DNA of 64,000 bases from the NCBI RefSeq assembly GCF_009827595.1, contig NZ_WTYT01000002.1, positions 186,001-250,000 on the forward strand, read 5' to 3'. This document shows positions 18,224-26,279 of this stretch, piece by piece (within the stretch, counting starts at the first letter, position 1; every line of letters begins with the position of its first letter). Both the position numbers and the translations under genes were made by a program. Source of the stretch: Altericroceibacterium endophyticum (GTDB lineage: Bacteria > Pseudomonadota > Alphaproteobacteria > Sphingomonadales > Sphingomonadaceae). Below the pieces are notes generated by a model. That model saw only the letters and a program-made list of their open reading frames with translations, searched no databases and was not told where the DNA came from.

Positions 18224-19699
18224 ATGACAGGCATTGGATCACAGACGGGACGGAACGCATCTTCGCACAAGCGTGGTGCTCCGGAACCAGATCAGGAAGC
18301 GCTCGACCTGGCGGCCGATTGGGCCGACATCAGCCAGGGCCTGCGCAAGGATTTGGGCCATCAACTGCACAGCCAATGGATCAAACCGATCCAGCTGGGC
18401 AGTTTCTGCAAGGAAACCGGCACTCTCGATCTCTTCCTGCCCACTGAATTCTCCGCCAATTGGGTGCATGACCGGTTCCATGACCGCCTCTCCCTTGCCT
18501 GGAAAATCGCCAGCGGTGATGTGAAGCATGTGCGGATCGCCGTGCATCCTGGCCGCCGCAAGCTGGCCGATCTCGCGCTCAAACAGGATGCTCCGGCGCG
18601 CCGCCCGGTCGCGAATGATCGTCTCAATGGCGATTCGCTGGCCATGGGTTCGATTGATGATCACGGCTTCACCTCTTCCGTCGGGCTCGACCCCAGTCTG
18701 ACCTTTGCCGCTTTCGTCACCGGCACCACCAATGTGCTCGCCTTCAATGCTGCGCAGCGCATGGCGAAAGAGGAAAAACCTCAGTTTTCTCCGCTCTATC
18801 TCAAGGCAGCGACGGGCCAGGGCAAAACCCACCTGCTCCACGCGATCGGCCATTCCTATCTGCAGGCGCATCCCCGCGCCCGGATCTTCTACTGCTCTGC
18901 CGAGCGTTTCATGGTCGAATTCGTTCAGGCCCTGCGTCAGAACGAGATGATCGAATTCAAGGCGCGCCTGCGCGGATTCGATCTGCTCCTGGTCGACGAT
19001 ATTCAGTTCATCATCGGCAAGGCTTCGGCACAGGAAGAATTGCTCTACACGATCGATGCGCTGCTCGCCGAAGGCAAGCGGCTGGTCTTTGCCGCCGACC
19101 GCGCGCCTCAGGCGCTGGACGGCGTCGAACAACGCCTGCTCTCGCGCCTGTCGATGGGTCTGGTGGCCGATATTCAGCCCGCCGATATCGAATTGCGCCG
19201 CGCGATTCTCGAATCGAAGATGACCAAATTCGCGCCGCTCGACGTGCCCGCCGATGTGATCGAATTCCTCGCCCGGACCATTAACCGCAATGTGCGGGAG
19301 CTGGTCGGCGGTCTGAACAAGCTGATCGCCTATGCGCAGCTGACCGGGCAGGAAGTGTCGCTGCAACTGGCCGAAGAGCAGCTGACCGATATTCTGTCCG
19401 CCAATCGCAAGAGAATCACGATCGACGAAATTCAGCGGACCGTCTGTCAGTTTTACCGGGTCGACCGCTCCGAAATGTCGAGCAAGCGCCGCGCGCGTGC
19501 CGTGGTGCGTCCGCGTCAGGTGGCGATGTATCTTTCCAAAGTGCTCACCCCGCGCTCCTACCCCGAAATCGGGCGGAAGTTCGGCGGACGTGATCATTCC
19601 ACCGTCATCCACGCCGTGCGTCTGATCGAAGATCTGCGTCAGCGGGATTCGGATATGGACGGCGATGTTCGTTCACTGCTGCGGCAGCTGGAATCCTGA
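18224..19699 (+). CDS. dnaA: Chromosomal replication initiator protein DnaA
   Basis: AAA+ ATPase that binds DnaA boxes and opens the origin. The 491-residue protein has an N-terminal domain I (about 25-105), a linker, the ATPase domain with Walker B LLLVDDIQF (D258-D259), and a C-terminal DNA-binding domain with the GRDHSTVIHAV signature. The Walker A stretch reads KAATGQGKTHL around 194-204, where most DnaA proteins have GGVGLGKTHL: the first two glycines are alanines. The ATG at 18224 gives a normal N terminus. A MoeB-like gene follows after 15 bases. Confidence 0.97.
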   Translation: MTGIGSQTGRNASSHKRGAPEPDQEALDLAADWADISQGLRKDLGHQLHSQWIKPIQLGSFCKETGTLDLFLPTEFSANWVHDRFHDRLSLAWKIASGDVKHVRIAVHPGRRKLADLALKQDAPARRPVANDRLNGDSLAMGSIDDHGFTSSVGLDPSLTFAAFVTGTTNVLAFNAAQRMAKEEKPQFSPLYLKAATGQGKTHLLHAIGHSYLQAHPRARIFYCSAERFMVEFVQALRQNEMIEFKARLRGFDLLLVDDIQFIIGKASAQEELLYTIDALLAEGKRLVFAADRAPQALDGVEQRLLSRLSMGLVADIQPADIELRRAILESKMTKFAPLDVPADVIEFLARTINRNVRELVGGLNKLIAYAQLTGQEVSLQLAEEQLTDILSANRKRITIDEIQRTVCQFYRVDRSEMSSKRRARAVVRPRQVAMYLSKVLTPRSYPEIGRKFGGRDHSTVIHAVRLIEDLRQRDSDMDGDVRSLLRQLES

Positions 19700-19714
19700 T
19701 CGATTGAGCCCTAC

Positions 19715-20503
19715 ATGCAGGCCATGAACAGCCTGCCTCCCGAACGCCTTGAACGCTTCGCTCGCCATATCGTGCTCCCCGAAATCGGGGGCACGGGGCA
19801 GCTGGCTCTGGCCAAGACCCATATTCTGCTGGTGGGCATGGGCGGCATCGGATCACCCGCCCTCCAATATCTGGCCGGCGCGGGAATTGGCCGAATCACC
19901 CTGATCGACAGCGATCGGGTGGAGGAAAGCAACCTTCAGCGTCAGACCCTGTTTTCTCAGGCCGATATTGGCCGGGACAAGGCGATGGCAGCGCAGGATT
20001 GGGTCCGGCGCTTCGACCCCGCCTTGCAGGTTGAATCGAAGGCTCAGCGAATCACTGCGGAGAATGCCGCCACGCTCCTCGAAGGGGCCGATCTGGTCCT
20101 GGATGGCTGCGACAATTTCGCCACCCGGCTTGCCGTGTCCGATAGCTGCGTCGCACAGCGAGTGCCGCTCGTCAGCGCCGCCGTCGGGCGTTTTCAGGGG
20201 CAGGTCGGTTCCTTTGCCGGCCATCTGCCCGACCAGCCCTGCTACCGCTGTTATGTCGGCGATGCGTTTGATGCTGAAGATTGCGACACCTGTGCCGAGG
20301 ACGGGATGCTTGGCGCTATGGCCGGGTGGGCCGGAACCTTTGGCGCGATGCAGGCAATCCGGGTGGCCGTGGAAGGCCGGGCGGCTTTCGGCGATCCGCA
20401 ATGGGGGCAATTGCATCTGCTCGACGGGCTGAAGCCGGGCATGCGCACGATGCGAATCGCCAAGGACCCCGATTGCCGCACCTGCAGTCAGGCTTTGTCC
20501 TGA
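19715..20503 (+). CDS. HesA/MoeB/ThiF family adenylyltransferase
   Basis: An E1-like enzyme that adenylates the C-terminal glycine of a sulfur-carrier protein such as MoaD or ThiS. The 262-residue protein has the nucleotide motif GMGGIGSPALQYLAGAG near residue 40, the IDSDRVEESNLQRQ segment that binds ATP-Mg, DGCDNFATR, and two Cys-x2-Cys pairs (CYRC and the C-terminal CRTC) for structural zinc. No rhodanese domain is present, so it is of the short MoeB/ThiF type; which partner it serves cannot be told. Its 3' end overlaps the convergent sirtuin gene by 16 bases. Confidence 0.9.
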   Translation: MQAMNSLPPERLERFARHIVLPEIGGTGQLALAKTHILLVGMGGIGSPALQYLAGAGIGRITLIDSDRVEESNLQRQTLFSQADIGRDKAMAAQDWVRRFDPALQVESKAQRITAENAATLLEGADLVLDGCDNFATRLAVSDSCVAQRVPLVSAAVGRFQGQVGSFAGHLPDQPCYRCYVGDAFDAEDCDTCAEDGMLGAMAGWAGTFGAMQAIRVAVEGRAAFGDPQWGQLHLLDGLKPGMRTMRIAKDPDCRTCSQALS

Positions 20504-21198
20504 TCCAGTAATTCCGAGACGAAAGTGGGCACCAATTCGCCCGCTGGCCCCAGCCGCGATTCTCCGAAGAGATGCGATCCCTGACTGGGTTCGAGATTGA
20601 GCTCCAGCGTGCACGCGCCATAGGCGGCAGCTTCCTGCACAAAACCGGCAGTAGGATAGACCGCGCCGGATGTGCCGATGGAAACGAACAGATCAGCCTC
20701 CACCAAAGCGCCAAATATCTCCTCCATCCGATAAGGCATTTCACCGAACCAAACGATATCGGGCCGCAGAGCTACTGCGCCGCAAGCGGGGCACGCCGGG
20801 CGATCGATCAGCTGCCCGCGCCATTCATGCCGCGCATCGCAGGCGGTGCACCACGCCGAGAGATGCGTCCCATGCATATGGAGCACGCGGCGCGCGCCAG
20901 CACGTTCATGCAGATCATCGACATTCTGCGTGACGATCAACAGATCCCCCGTCCATTCGGCATCCAACCGCGCAAGGGCGTGATGCGCCCGGTTGGGTTC
21001 GACGCGCTGGATCGCCTCGCGCCGCGCATCATAGAATCGCAGGACGAGTTCGGGATCGCGGGCGAAGGCTTCTGGCGTCGCCACATCCTCCACCCGGTGA
21101 TTCTCCCACAGGCCCCCTGCCCCGCGAAAGGTGTCGATGCCGCTTTCGGCACTGATTCCGGCGCCCGTCAGGATCACGATATTGCGGATGCTGCTCAT
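20488..21198 (-). CDS. NAD-dependent protein deacylase, sirtuin class III (CobB-like)
   Basis: Removes acyl groups from lysines using NAD. The 236-residue protein shows GAGISAESGIDTFRGAGG, TQNVDDLHERAG, the catalytic H109 in HMHG and zinc ligands C117, C120, C136 and C139. Y56 and R59 form the Y-x2-R motif which in SIRT5 and CobB favours succinyl- and malonyl-lysine. The ATG at 21198 is preferred because GGGGGA lies just before it; one nine bases upstream lacks this. It is divergent from dapB by 35 bases. Confidence 0.94.
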   Translation of the reverse strand: MSSIRNIVILTGAGISAESGIDTFRGAGGLWENHRVEDVATPEAFARDPELVLRFYDARREAIQRVEPNRAHHALARLDAEWTGDLLIVTQNVDDLHERAGARRVLHMHGTHLSAWCTACDARHEWRGQLIDRPACPACGAVALRPDIVWFGEMPYRMEEIFGALVEADLFVSIGTSGAVYPTAGFVQEAAAYGACTLELNLEPSQGSHLFGESRLGPAGELVPTFVSELLDQDKA

Positions 21199-21233
21199 GT
21201 CCCCCATGACACACGCAAAAGCGAGGACATGCA

Positions 21234-21962
21234 ATGACACGGATCGGAATTATCGGCAGTCAGGGCCGAATGGGGCAGGCTATTGCGCAGGCAGTCGAAG
21301 CTGCAGGTTGTACATTGGCCGGCGGTGTAGGCCGCGGCGATGATGTGCGCGAACTGGCGGCGAGCAGCGATGTGCTGGTGGATTTCTCCTCCCCCGCAGC
21401 GCTGGAGGCCAATCTCGTCGCTGCCCGGCAAGCTGGCATTCCCATTTTGATCGGCACGACCGGTTTCGAGGACAGCCATCACGCACAGATCGACGCGGCA
21501 GCGCAGGATATTGCGGTGCTGCAAACCGGCAATACCTCGCTCGGCGTTACGCTGCTCGCCCATCTGGTGCGCGAGGCGGCCACGCGTCTGGGTGATGACT
21601 GGGATATCGAGATTGTTGAAATGCATCATCGCAACAAGGTCGATGCCCCCTCCGGCACGGCGCTGCTGCTGGGAGAAGCAGCGGCACAAGGACGCGGCAT
21701 ATCGCTGGCCGAACATACCGACAGCGGACGTGATGGCCATACCGGCAAGCGTAAAGATGGGGACATCGGTTTTGCGGCCTTGCGCGGCGGCACCGTGGCC
21801 GGTGATCATTCAGTGATTCTCGCCGGGGAGCAGGAGCGGATCACCTTGTCGCATATGGCGGAAAACAGGATGATCTTTGCCCATGGTGCGGTCAAAGGGG
21901 CATGCTGGCTACTGGACAAGCGCGCCGGCCGCTATCGCATGGGTGAGGTTCTTGGACTTTGA
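21234..21962 (+). CDS. dapB: 4-hydroxy-tetrahydrodipicolinate reductase
   Basis: NAD(P)H-dependent reductase of the diaminopimelate/lysine pathway. The 242-residue protein has the Rossmann motif GSQGRMGQAIA near the start, GTTGF, and the substrate motif MHHRNKVDAPSGTALLLGE with the catalytic His and Lys. It ends with a four-base overlap (TTGA) with nth, so the two are coupled. dapE, for a later step, lies about 2.4 kb away on the other strand. Confidence 0.97.
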   Translation: MTRIGIIGSQGRMGQAIAQAVEAAGCTLAGGVGRGDDVRELAASSDVLVDFSSPAALEANLVAARQAGIPILIGTTGFEDSHHAQIDAAAQDIAVLQTGNTSLGVTLLAHLVREAATRLGDDWDIEIVEMHHRNKVDAPSGTALLLGEAAAQGRGISLAEHTDSGRDGHTGKRKDGDIGFAALRGGTVAGDHSVILAGEQERITLSHMAENRMIFAHGAVKGACWLLDKRAGRYRMGEVLGL

Positions 21963-22615
21963 CCAAGGATCAGATCTTCGAATTCTTCCGCCTGCTCTGC
22001 GAACTCAATCCGGAGCCGGAAACCGAACTGGAATTCGGCAATCATTACCAATTGCTGGTGGCAGTGGTGCTGTCCGCACAAGCGACCGATGCCGGAGTGA
22101 ACAAGGCGACGCGCGCGCTATTCGATAAGGTGCAGCATCCGCGCCAGATGGTCGAATTGGGCGAAGAGGGACTGAAGGAGCACATCAAGACAATCGGCCT
22201 GTTCAATTCCAAAGCGAAGAATGTGATCGCCTTGTCAGAGCAATTGCTGGCCGATCACGATGGCGAAGTCCCAGCGGATCGGGACGCGCTGGTCACATTG
22301 CCCGGCGTTGGCCGAAAGACTGCCAATGTGGTAATGAATTGCGCCTTCGGAGAGGAAACCTTCGCTGTCGACACGCATGTCTTCCGCGTGGGCAACCGCA
22401 CAGGACTCGCCAAAGGCAAGACTCCGGAGCAAGTGGAAGCCAAGCTGGAAAAACGCGTGCCGCAGCCCTTCCGCCGCCATGCCCACCACTGGCTGATTCT
22501 GCTGGGCCGATACACTTGCAAGGCCAGAACGCCCGAATGCTGGCGCTGCCCGGTGGTTGAATTATGCAGTTTCAAAAAGAAGGTAATGGAACCGTCCAAA
22601 AAGGCCCGCGTTTAA
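21959..22615 (+). CDS. nth: Endonuclease III
   Basis: DNA glycosylase/AP-lyase for oxidised pyrimidines. The 218-residue protein has the helix-hairpin-helix LPGVGRKTANVVMN with the catalytic Lys, the VDTHVFRV segment with the catalytic Asp, and a C-terminal [4Fe-4S] loop with spacing C-x6-C-x2-C-x5-C. The start is a TTG that overlaps the dapB TGA. This is the only start that keeps the full family N terminus (DQIFEFFRLL). Confidence 0.96.
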   Translation: MTKDQIFEFFRLLCELNPEPETELEFGNHYQLLVAVVLSAQATDAGVNKATRALFDKVQHPRQMVELGEEGLKEHIKTIGLFNSKAKNVIALSEQLLADHDGEVPADRDALVTLPGVGRKTANVVMNCAFGEETFAVDTHVFRVGNRTGLAKGKTPEQVEAKLEKRVPQPFRRHAHHWLILLGRYTCKARTPECWRCPVVELCSFKKKVMEPSKKARV

Positions 22616-22658
22616 ATACTATCGGGCATGGCTCGATAATATTTGGGAAGGCACGCCA

Positions 22659-23036
22659 ATGAAGATCGTCCTGCCGCTTCTGGCTCTCACCGCTGCCCTG
22701 TCGCTCGGGGCGTGTAATAAACGTGTCGAACAATATCCGGTGATCAAGGCCCCGCCCGCGACGGTAACTGGTGAGGCGGTGAATTGCATTTCCACCAGCA
22801 GCATCCAGAACACGGATGTCTATGATGATTACACCATCGACTTCCGGATGCGAGACGGAACGCGCTATCGCAACACGCTGAGCAATCGCTGCCCCAGCCT
22901 CGGGATGGAGCGCGCCTTTTCCTATAAAAGCACGCTCGACCGCCTGTGCGATACGGACAGCATTCAGGTGATCGGCGGAATGGGCGGTACAACCTGCGGG
23001 CTCGACACATTCGTGCCCGTCAAGCTGGACCGCTAA
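22659..23036 (+). CDS. Small lipoprotein, DUF6491-like
   Basis: A 125-residue predicted lipoprotein with a signal ending in LGAC (lipidated Cys near residue 19). The mature part has four spaced cysteines and the pattern NCISTSSIQNT, IDFRMRDGTRYRNTL, NRCPSL, FSYK, RLCDTDSIQV and CGLDTF, which resembles DUF6491 proteins common in sphingomonads; the match is by eye. The cysteine spacing would allow two disulfides in the periplasm. It ends 15 bases before the convergent symporter gene. Function unknown. Confidence 0.8.
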   Translation: MKIVLPLLALTAALSLGACNKRVEQYPVIKAPPATVTGEAVNCISTSSIQNTDVYDDYTIDFRMRDGTRYRNTLSNRCPSLGMERAFSYKSTLDRLCDTDSIQVIGGMGGTTCGLDTFVPVKLDR

Positions 23037-23051
23037 GCTCCGGCGCTGAAC

Positions 23052-24287
23052 TCAAACGTCGTCGGCGCTTTCCAGCTCTTCAGTGTTGAGCGCGCCGGTC
23101 ATTTTGGCGACCATCGTCGCCACGGTCGCGTCACTGGTCACATTGGTGGTGGTGCGCATCATGTCCATGATCCGGTCCACCCCGGCGACAAAGGCGATAG
23201 TCTCCAGCGGGACGCCAACGCTGCCAAAGACCAGCGTCATCATGATCAGGCCCGCGCCCGGAATACCCGCCGCCCCGATCGAGCCGAGCGTAGCGGTGAC
23301 CGAGATGATGACAAAGTCGACGAAGTCGAGCTGGACCCCAAAAATCTGCGCACCGAACAACGTGGCGAGCCCGAGATACATCGCGGTGCCATCCATGTTG
23401 ATGGTCGCACCAAGCGAGGCGGTGAAGCTCGAAACCGAACGGCTGACGCCGATATTACGTTCGAGACAGCGCAGGGTGACCGGCAAGGTCGCGCTGGAAG
23501 ACGCGGTGGAATAGCCAACCGCCATGGCATCCACCATGCCGCGCACGAAATCGATCACCGGCACTTTCACGAAAAATTTGATCAGCGCGAAATAGAGACC
23601 AAAAATCAGGATCAGGCAGCCCGCGTAATTGAGCGCCACCAGCTTGGCGAGTGCCACAAGCGCGTCGGGGCCGAGCGTGCCCGCGACCCAGGCGATCAGA
23701 GCAAACACGCCGAAGGGGGTGAGTTCCATCACGATGATGGTGACCTTCTGCATCACGATTGCGCCGCTGTCGAAAATCCGCGCAAGCGGAGTGCCTTCCT
23801 CCTTCGCCATCAGCACACCGATGCCAATCAGCAATGCAAAGACGATCAGCGGCAGCACATTGGCATCTGCCATCACCTGCACCGGGCTGGCCGGTACGAT
23901 TGACAGGATCATCTCGCGCCAGCCCTGCGTCTGCGCTTCCGGCACGCTGCCCATATCGATCGCGCTGGTATCCAGCCCCGCTCCTGGCAGGAACAGTGCC
24001 CCCAGACCAAGCCCAAGCCATACGGCAATCTGTCCCGTAACCACGAACAGCAGCACGGCCCGCCCGCCGACAGCGCCCAGCTTGCGCAAATCGCCAATCG
24101 CCGTGACGCCGGAAACCAGACTGAAAAAGATCAGCGGAACGACCAGCATCTTGATCGAGGCGATGAAGAAATCACCGATCCATTTTATGCTTTCAGCTTC
24201 CGGCCCCCAGATCAGGCCCGTCACGACCCCCAGGATCAGCGCACCAATAACACGCTGCCACAGCGGAATCGCGAACCAGAATTTCAT
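23052..24287 (-). CDS. Dicarboxylate/amino acid:cation symporter (DAACS family)
   Basis: A 411-residue inner-membrane transporter of the glutamate/C4-dicarboxylate type. The DAACS core is clear: the serine-rich YSTASSSATLPVTLRCLE re-entrant loop, GATINMDGTAMYLGLATLF (with the family NMDG), and the last helix with GVDRIMDMMRTTTNVTSDA carrying the substrate-binding Asp, Thr and Asn. The ATG at 24287 begins at the usual MKFWFAIPLWQ; an upstream in-frame start adds 17 atypical residues. Substrate is probably dicarboxylate or glutamate but not resolved. Confidence 0.92.
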   Translation of the reverse strand: MKFWFAIPLWQRVIGALILGVVTGLIWGPEAESIKWIGDFFIASIKMLVVPLIFFSLVSGVTAIGDLRKLGAVGGRAVLLFVVTGQIAVWLGLGLGALFLPGAGLDTSAIDMGSVPEAQTQGWREMILSIVPASPVQVMADANVLPLIVFALLIGIGVLMAKEEGTPLARIFDSGAIVMQKVTIIVMELTPFGVFALIAWVAGTLGPDALVALAKLVALNYAGCLILIFGLYFALIKFFVKVPVIDFVRGMVDAMAVGYSTASSSATLPVTLRCLERNIGVSRSVSSFTASLGATINMDGTAMYLGLATLFGAQIFGVQLDFVDFVIISVTATLGSIGAAGIPGAGLIMMTLVFGSVGVPLETIAFVAGVDRIMDMMRTTTNVTSDATVATMVAKMTGALNTEELESADDV

Positions 24288-24369
24288 GAAAATTTGCCCC
24301 CGGTATTTCCGGGACGAACCCGGCTCAATTGCAACCAATGCTCTCAGCGTCAGCCCGGAAGGTCAAGCC

Positions 24370-25521
24370 TTAGGAGAAAACCGCCATTGTTATACGTCGA
24401 TATATTCGCGCCAGCGCCAGCAAATCTTCCATCGCCACGGCTTCATCGCGCTTATGCATGGTCGCATTGACGAGACCAAATTCAATCACCGGGCACAAAT
24501 CTTTCAGGAAACGCGCATCGGAAGTGCCACCGCTGGTGGAGGCTTCGGGCACCACGCCGATTTCTGCCTCAACCGACTCGGCGATGATGTGCGAAAAATC
24601 GCCGGGCGGTGTCAGAAACGGCTCGCCAGAGATAACTGGCCGCGCCGTGCCACCATGCTTTTCGGCAATGGCACTGACCATCTCGCCCAGCTTCGCACCG
24701 CTATAGGTCGTGTTGAACCGGATGGAGATGCGCGCCTTGGCCTTACCCGGGATCACATTATGCGCCGGATTGCCCACTTCGAGATCGGTGATTTCCAGAT
24801 TGGATGCCTGAAACCATTCGGTCCCGTTATCCAGATGCAGCGCCTCCAGCTCCGCCAGCATCGCCACCAATTTCGGCACCGGATTGTCGGCCAGATGTGG
24901 ATAGGCGACGTGGCCCTGAACGCCCTCAACCTCCAGCCAGATATTGACCGAACCACGGCGACCAATCTTCATCATGTCGCCCAGACGGTTCACCGATGTC
25001 GGCTCTCCCACCAGACAGAGATCGGGGATGTCTCCCTGTTCGCGTATGAAATCGATCAGTGCGCGCGTGCCATAGGTGGCGGGACCTTCCTCATCCCCCG
25101 TGATGATGAAGGATATGCTGCCAGCATCCTGCGGAATGTCCTGCACCGCAGCCGCCATAGCCGCAATTGCCCCCTTCATATCCACCGCACCGCGCCCATA
25201 CAGCAAGTCTCCGCGCCGCTCAGGCAGGAAAGGCGCGCTGTGCCACCCTTCCCCCGGAGGCACGACATCCAGATGTCCGGCAAAGGCGAAATGCGGCGTG
25301 CCCTCGGGCCCTTTGCGCAGGGCAAAGCAATTTTCGACCGGCCCGTCGGGCGCCTCGCCAGAGATGAAGCGGTGGCAGGTAAAACCCAGCGGTTCGAGCA
25401 TTTCGGCCAATGCATCAAAGACGGCACCGCGCGCGGGCGTCACGCTTTCACACGCCATCAGCCGTTCCGCCAGATCGACCGCGCTTCCCACTGTCGCGTC
25501 CCCCATTGCCGCGCTGCTCAT
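24370..25521 (-). CDS. dapE: Succinyl-diaminopimelate desuccinylase
   Basis: Zinc-dependent M20 hydrolase giving LL-diaminopimelate and succinate. The 383-residue protein has the metal and catalytic motifs GHLDVVPPGE, YGRGAVDMKG and TGDEEGPATYGT, the dimerisation domain in the middle (EGVQGHVAYPHLADNPV), and a final metal-ligand region (STSGGTSDARF ... EFGLVNATMH). The ATG at 25521 overlaps the upstream GST stop by four bases, which supports this start. It belongs to the GST-dapE transcript. Confidence 0.96.
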   Translation of the reverse strand: MSSAAMGDATVGSAVDLAERLMACESVTPARGAVFDALAEMLEPLGFTCHRFISGEAPDGPVENCFALRKGPEGTPHFAFAGHLDVVPPGEGWHSAPFLPERRGDLLYGRGAVDMKGAIAAMAAAVQDIPQDAGSISFIITGDEEGPATYGTRALIDFIREQGDIPDLCLVGEPTSVNRLGDMMKIGRRGSVNIWLEVEGVQGHVAYPHLADNPVPKLVAMLAELEALHLDNGTEWFQASNLEITDLEVGNPAHNVIPGKAKARISIRFNTTYSGAKLGEMVSAIAEKHGGTARPVISGEPFLTPPGDFSHIIAESVEAEIGVVPEASTSGGTSDARFLKDLCPVIEFGLVNATMHKRDEAVAMEDLLALARIYRRITMAVFS

Positions 25522-26180
25522 GCCTTCACTTCGAACTGTTCGATCACCCATTGCTCATCTTCTGCCGACTGTATCCAGGATTGCATCCAGTCATGTTCCC
25601 ACACCGCCTGCATATAGGTTTGCGCAAAACCCGGCACGCCAATCCCATAGGTGAGAAAGCGGCTGATGATGGGGGCGTAAAAGATATCAGCCGCGCTGAA
25701 AGTGCCGAACAGGAAGGGGCCGCCTTGCCCATGCCGCGCCCGCGCCTCGGCCCACAGACCAAGAATGCGCACGACTTCCAGCTTGGTTTCATCGCTGAAC
25801 TGAACATTTTCAATCCGCGCGCGGACATTCATCGGCAATTGACGCCTGAGGGACAAATAGCCTGAATGCATTTCGGCGACCATCGCCCGCGCCATGCCGC
25901 GTGCCGCGTCGTTTTTGGGCCAGAATCGGTCACGGCCGACCCGGTCGGCCAGATATTCCATGATGGCCAGACTGTCCCAGATCACCACTTCGCCGTCCCA
26001 CAAAACCGGGACTTTACCTGATGAGGGAAGGAATTCACCCTGCTGGCGCCGGGCGGCTTCCCAGTCTTCTCCGGCCAGATTGACCGTCAGTTCTTCAAAG
26101 GAAAGCCCACTCTGCTTGGCAGCCAGCCATCCCCGCAGAGACCAGCTGGAGTAATTCTTATTGCCAATTATCAGCTTCAT
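25518..26180 (-). CDS. Glutathione S-transferase family protein
   Basis: A 220-residue GST with an N-terminal thioredoxin-like domain (MKLIIGNKNYSSWSLRGWL with the serine pair that would contact glutathione; SGKVPVLWDGEVVIWDSLAIMEYLAD with the conserved cis-Pro after Val and the S/D pair) and an all-helical C-terminal domain. Substrate unknown. It is translationally coupled to dapE downstream; the functional link, if any, is not evident. Confidence 0.92.
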   Translation of the reverse strand: MKLIIGNKNYSSWSLRGWLAAKQSGLSFEELTVNLAGEDWEAARRQQGEFLPSSGKVPVLWDGEVVIWDSLAIMEYLADRVGRDRFWPKNDAARGMARAMVAEMHSGYLSLRRQLPMNVRARIENVQFSDETKLEVVRILGLWAEARARHGQGGPFLFGTFSAADIFYAPIISRFLTYGIGVPGFAQTYMQAVWEHDWMQSWIQSAEDEQWVIEQFEVKA

Positions 26181-26279
26181 GGATCATTCCTGTGTGGGCA
26201 GCCTGCCATTGATGGCCGGAGGGATTATCGGTTCAGCTTTCACCTGTCGAGCAAGGCTCCGCACCCGACAGGCCTGCAA

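Noticed and set aside
18239-19612. A 457-codon minus-strand open frame within dnaA
   Set aside because: Shadow of dnaA in the opposite strand; no ribosome site and no domain.
23629-25617. A 662-codon open frame on the plus strand across the symporter and dapE genes
   Set aside because: It lies antisense to two well-supported genes, has low-complexity translation without family motifs, and arises from the GC-rich third-codon bias of the real genes.
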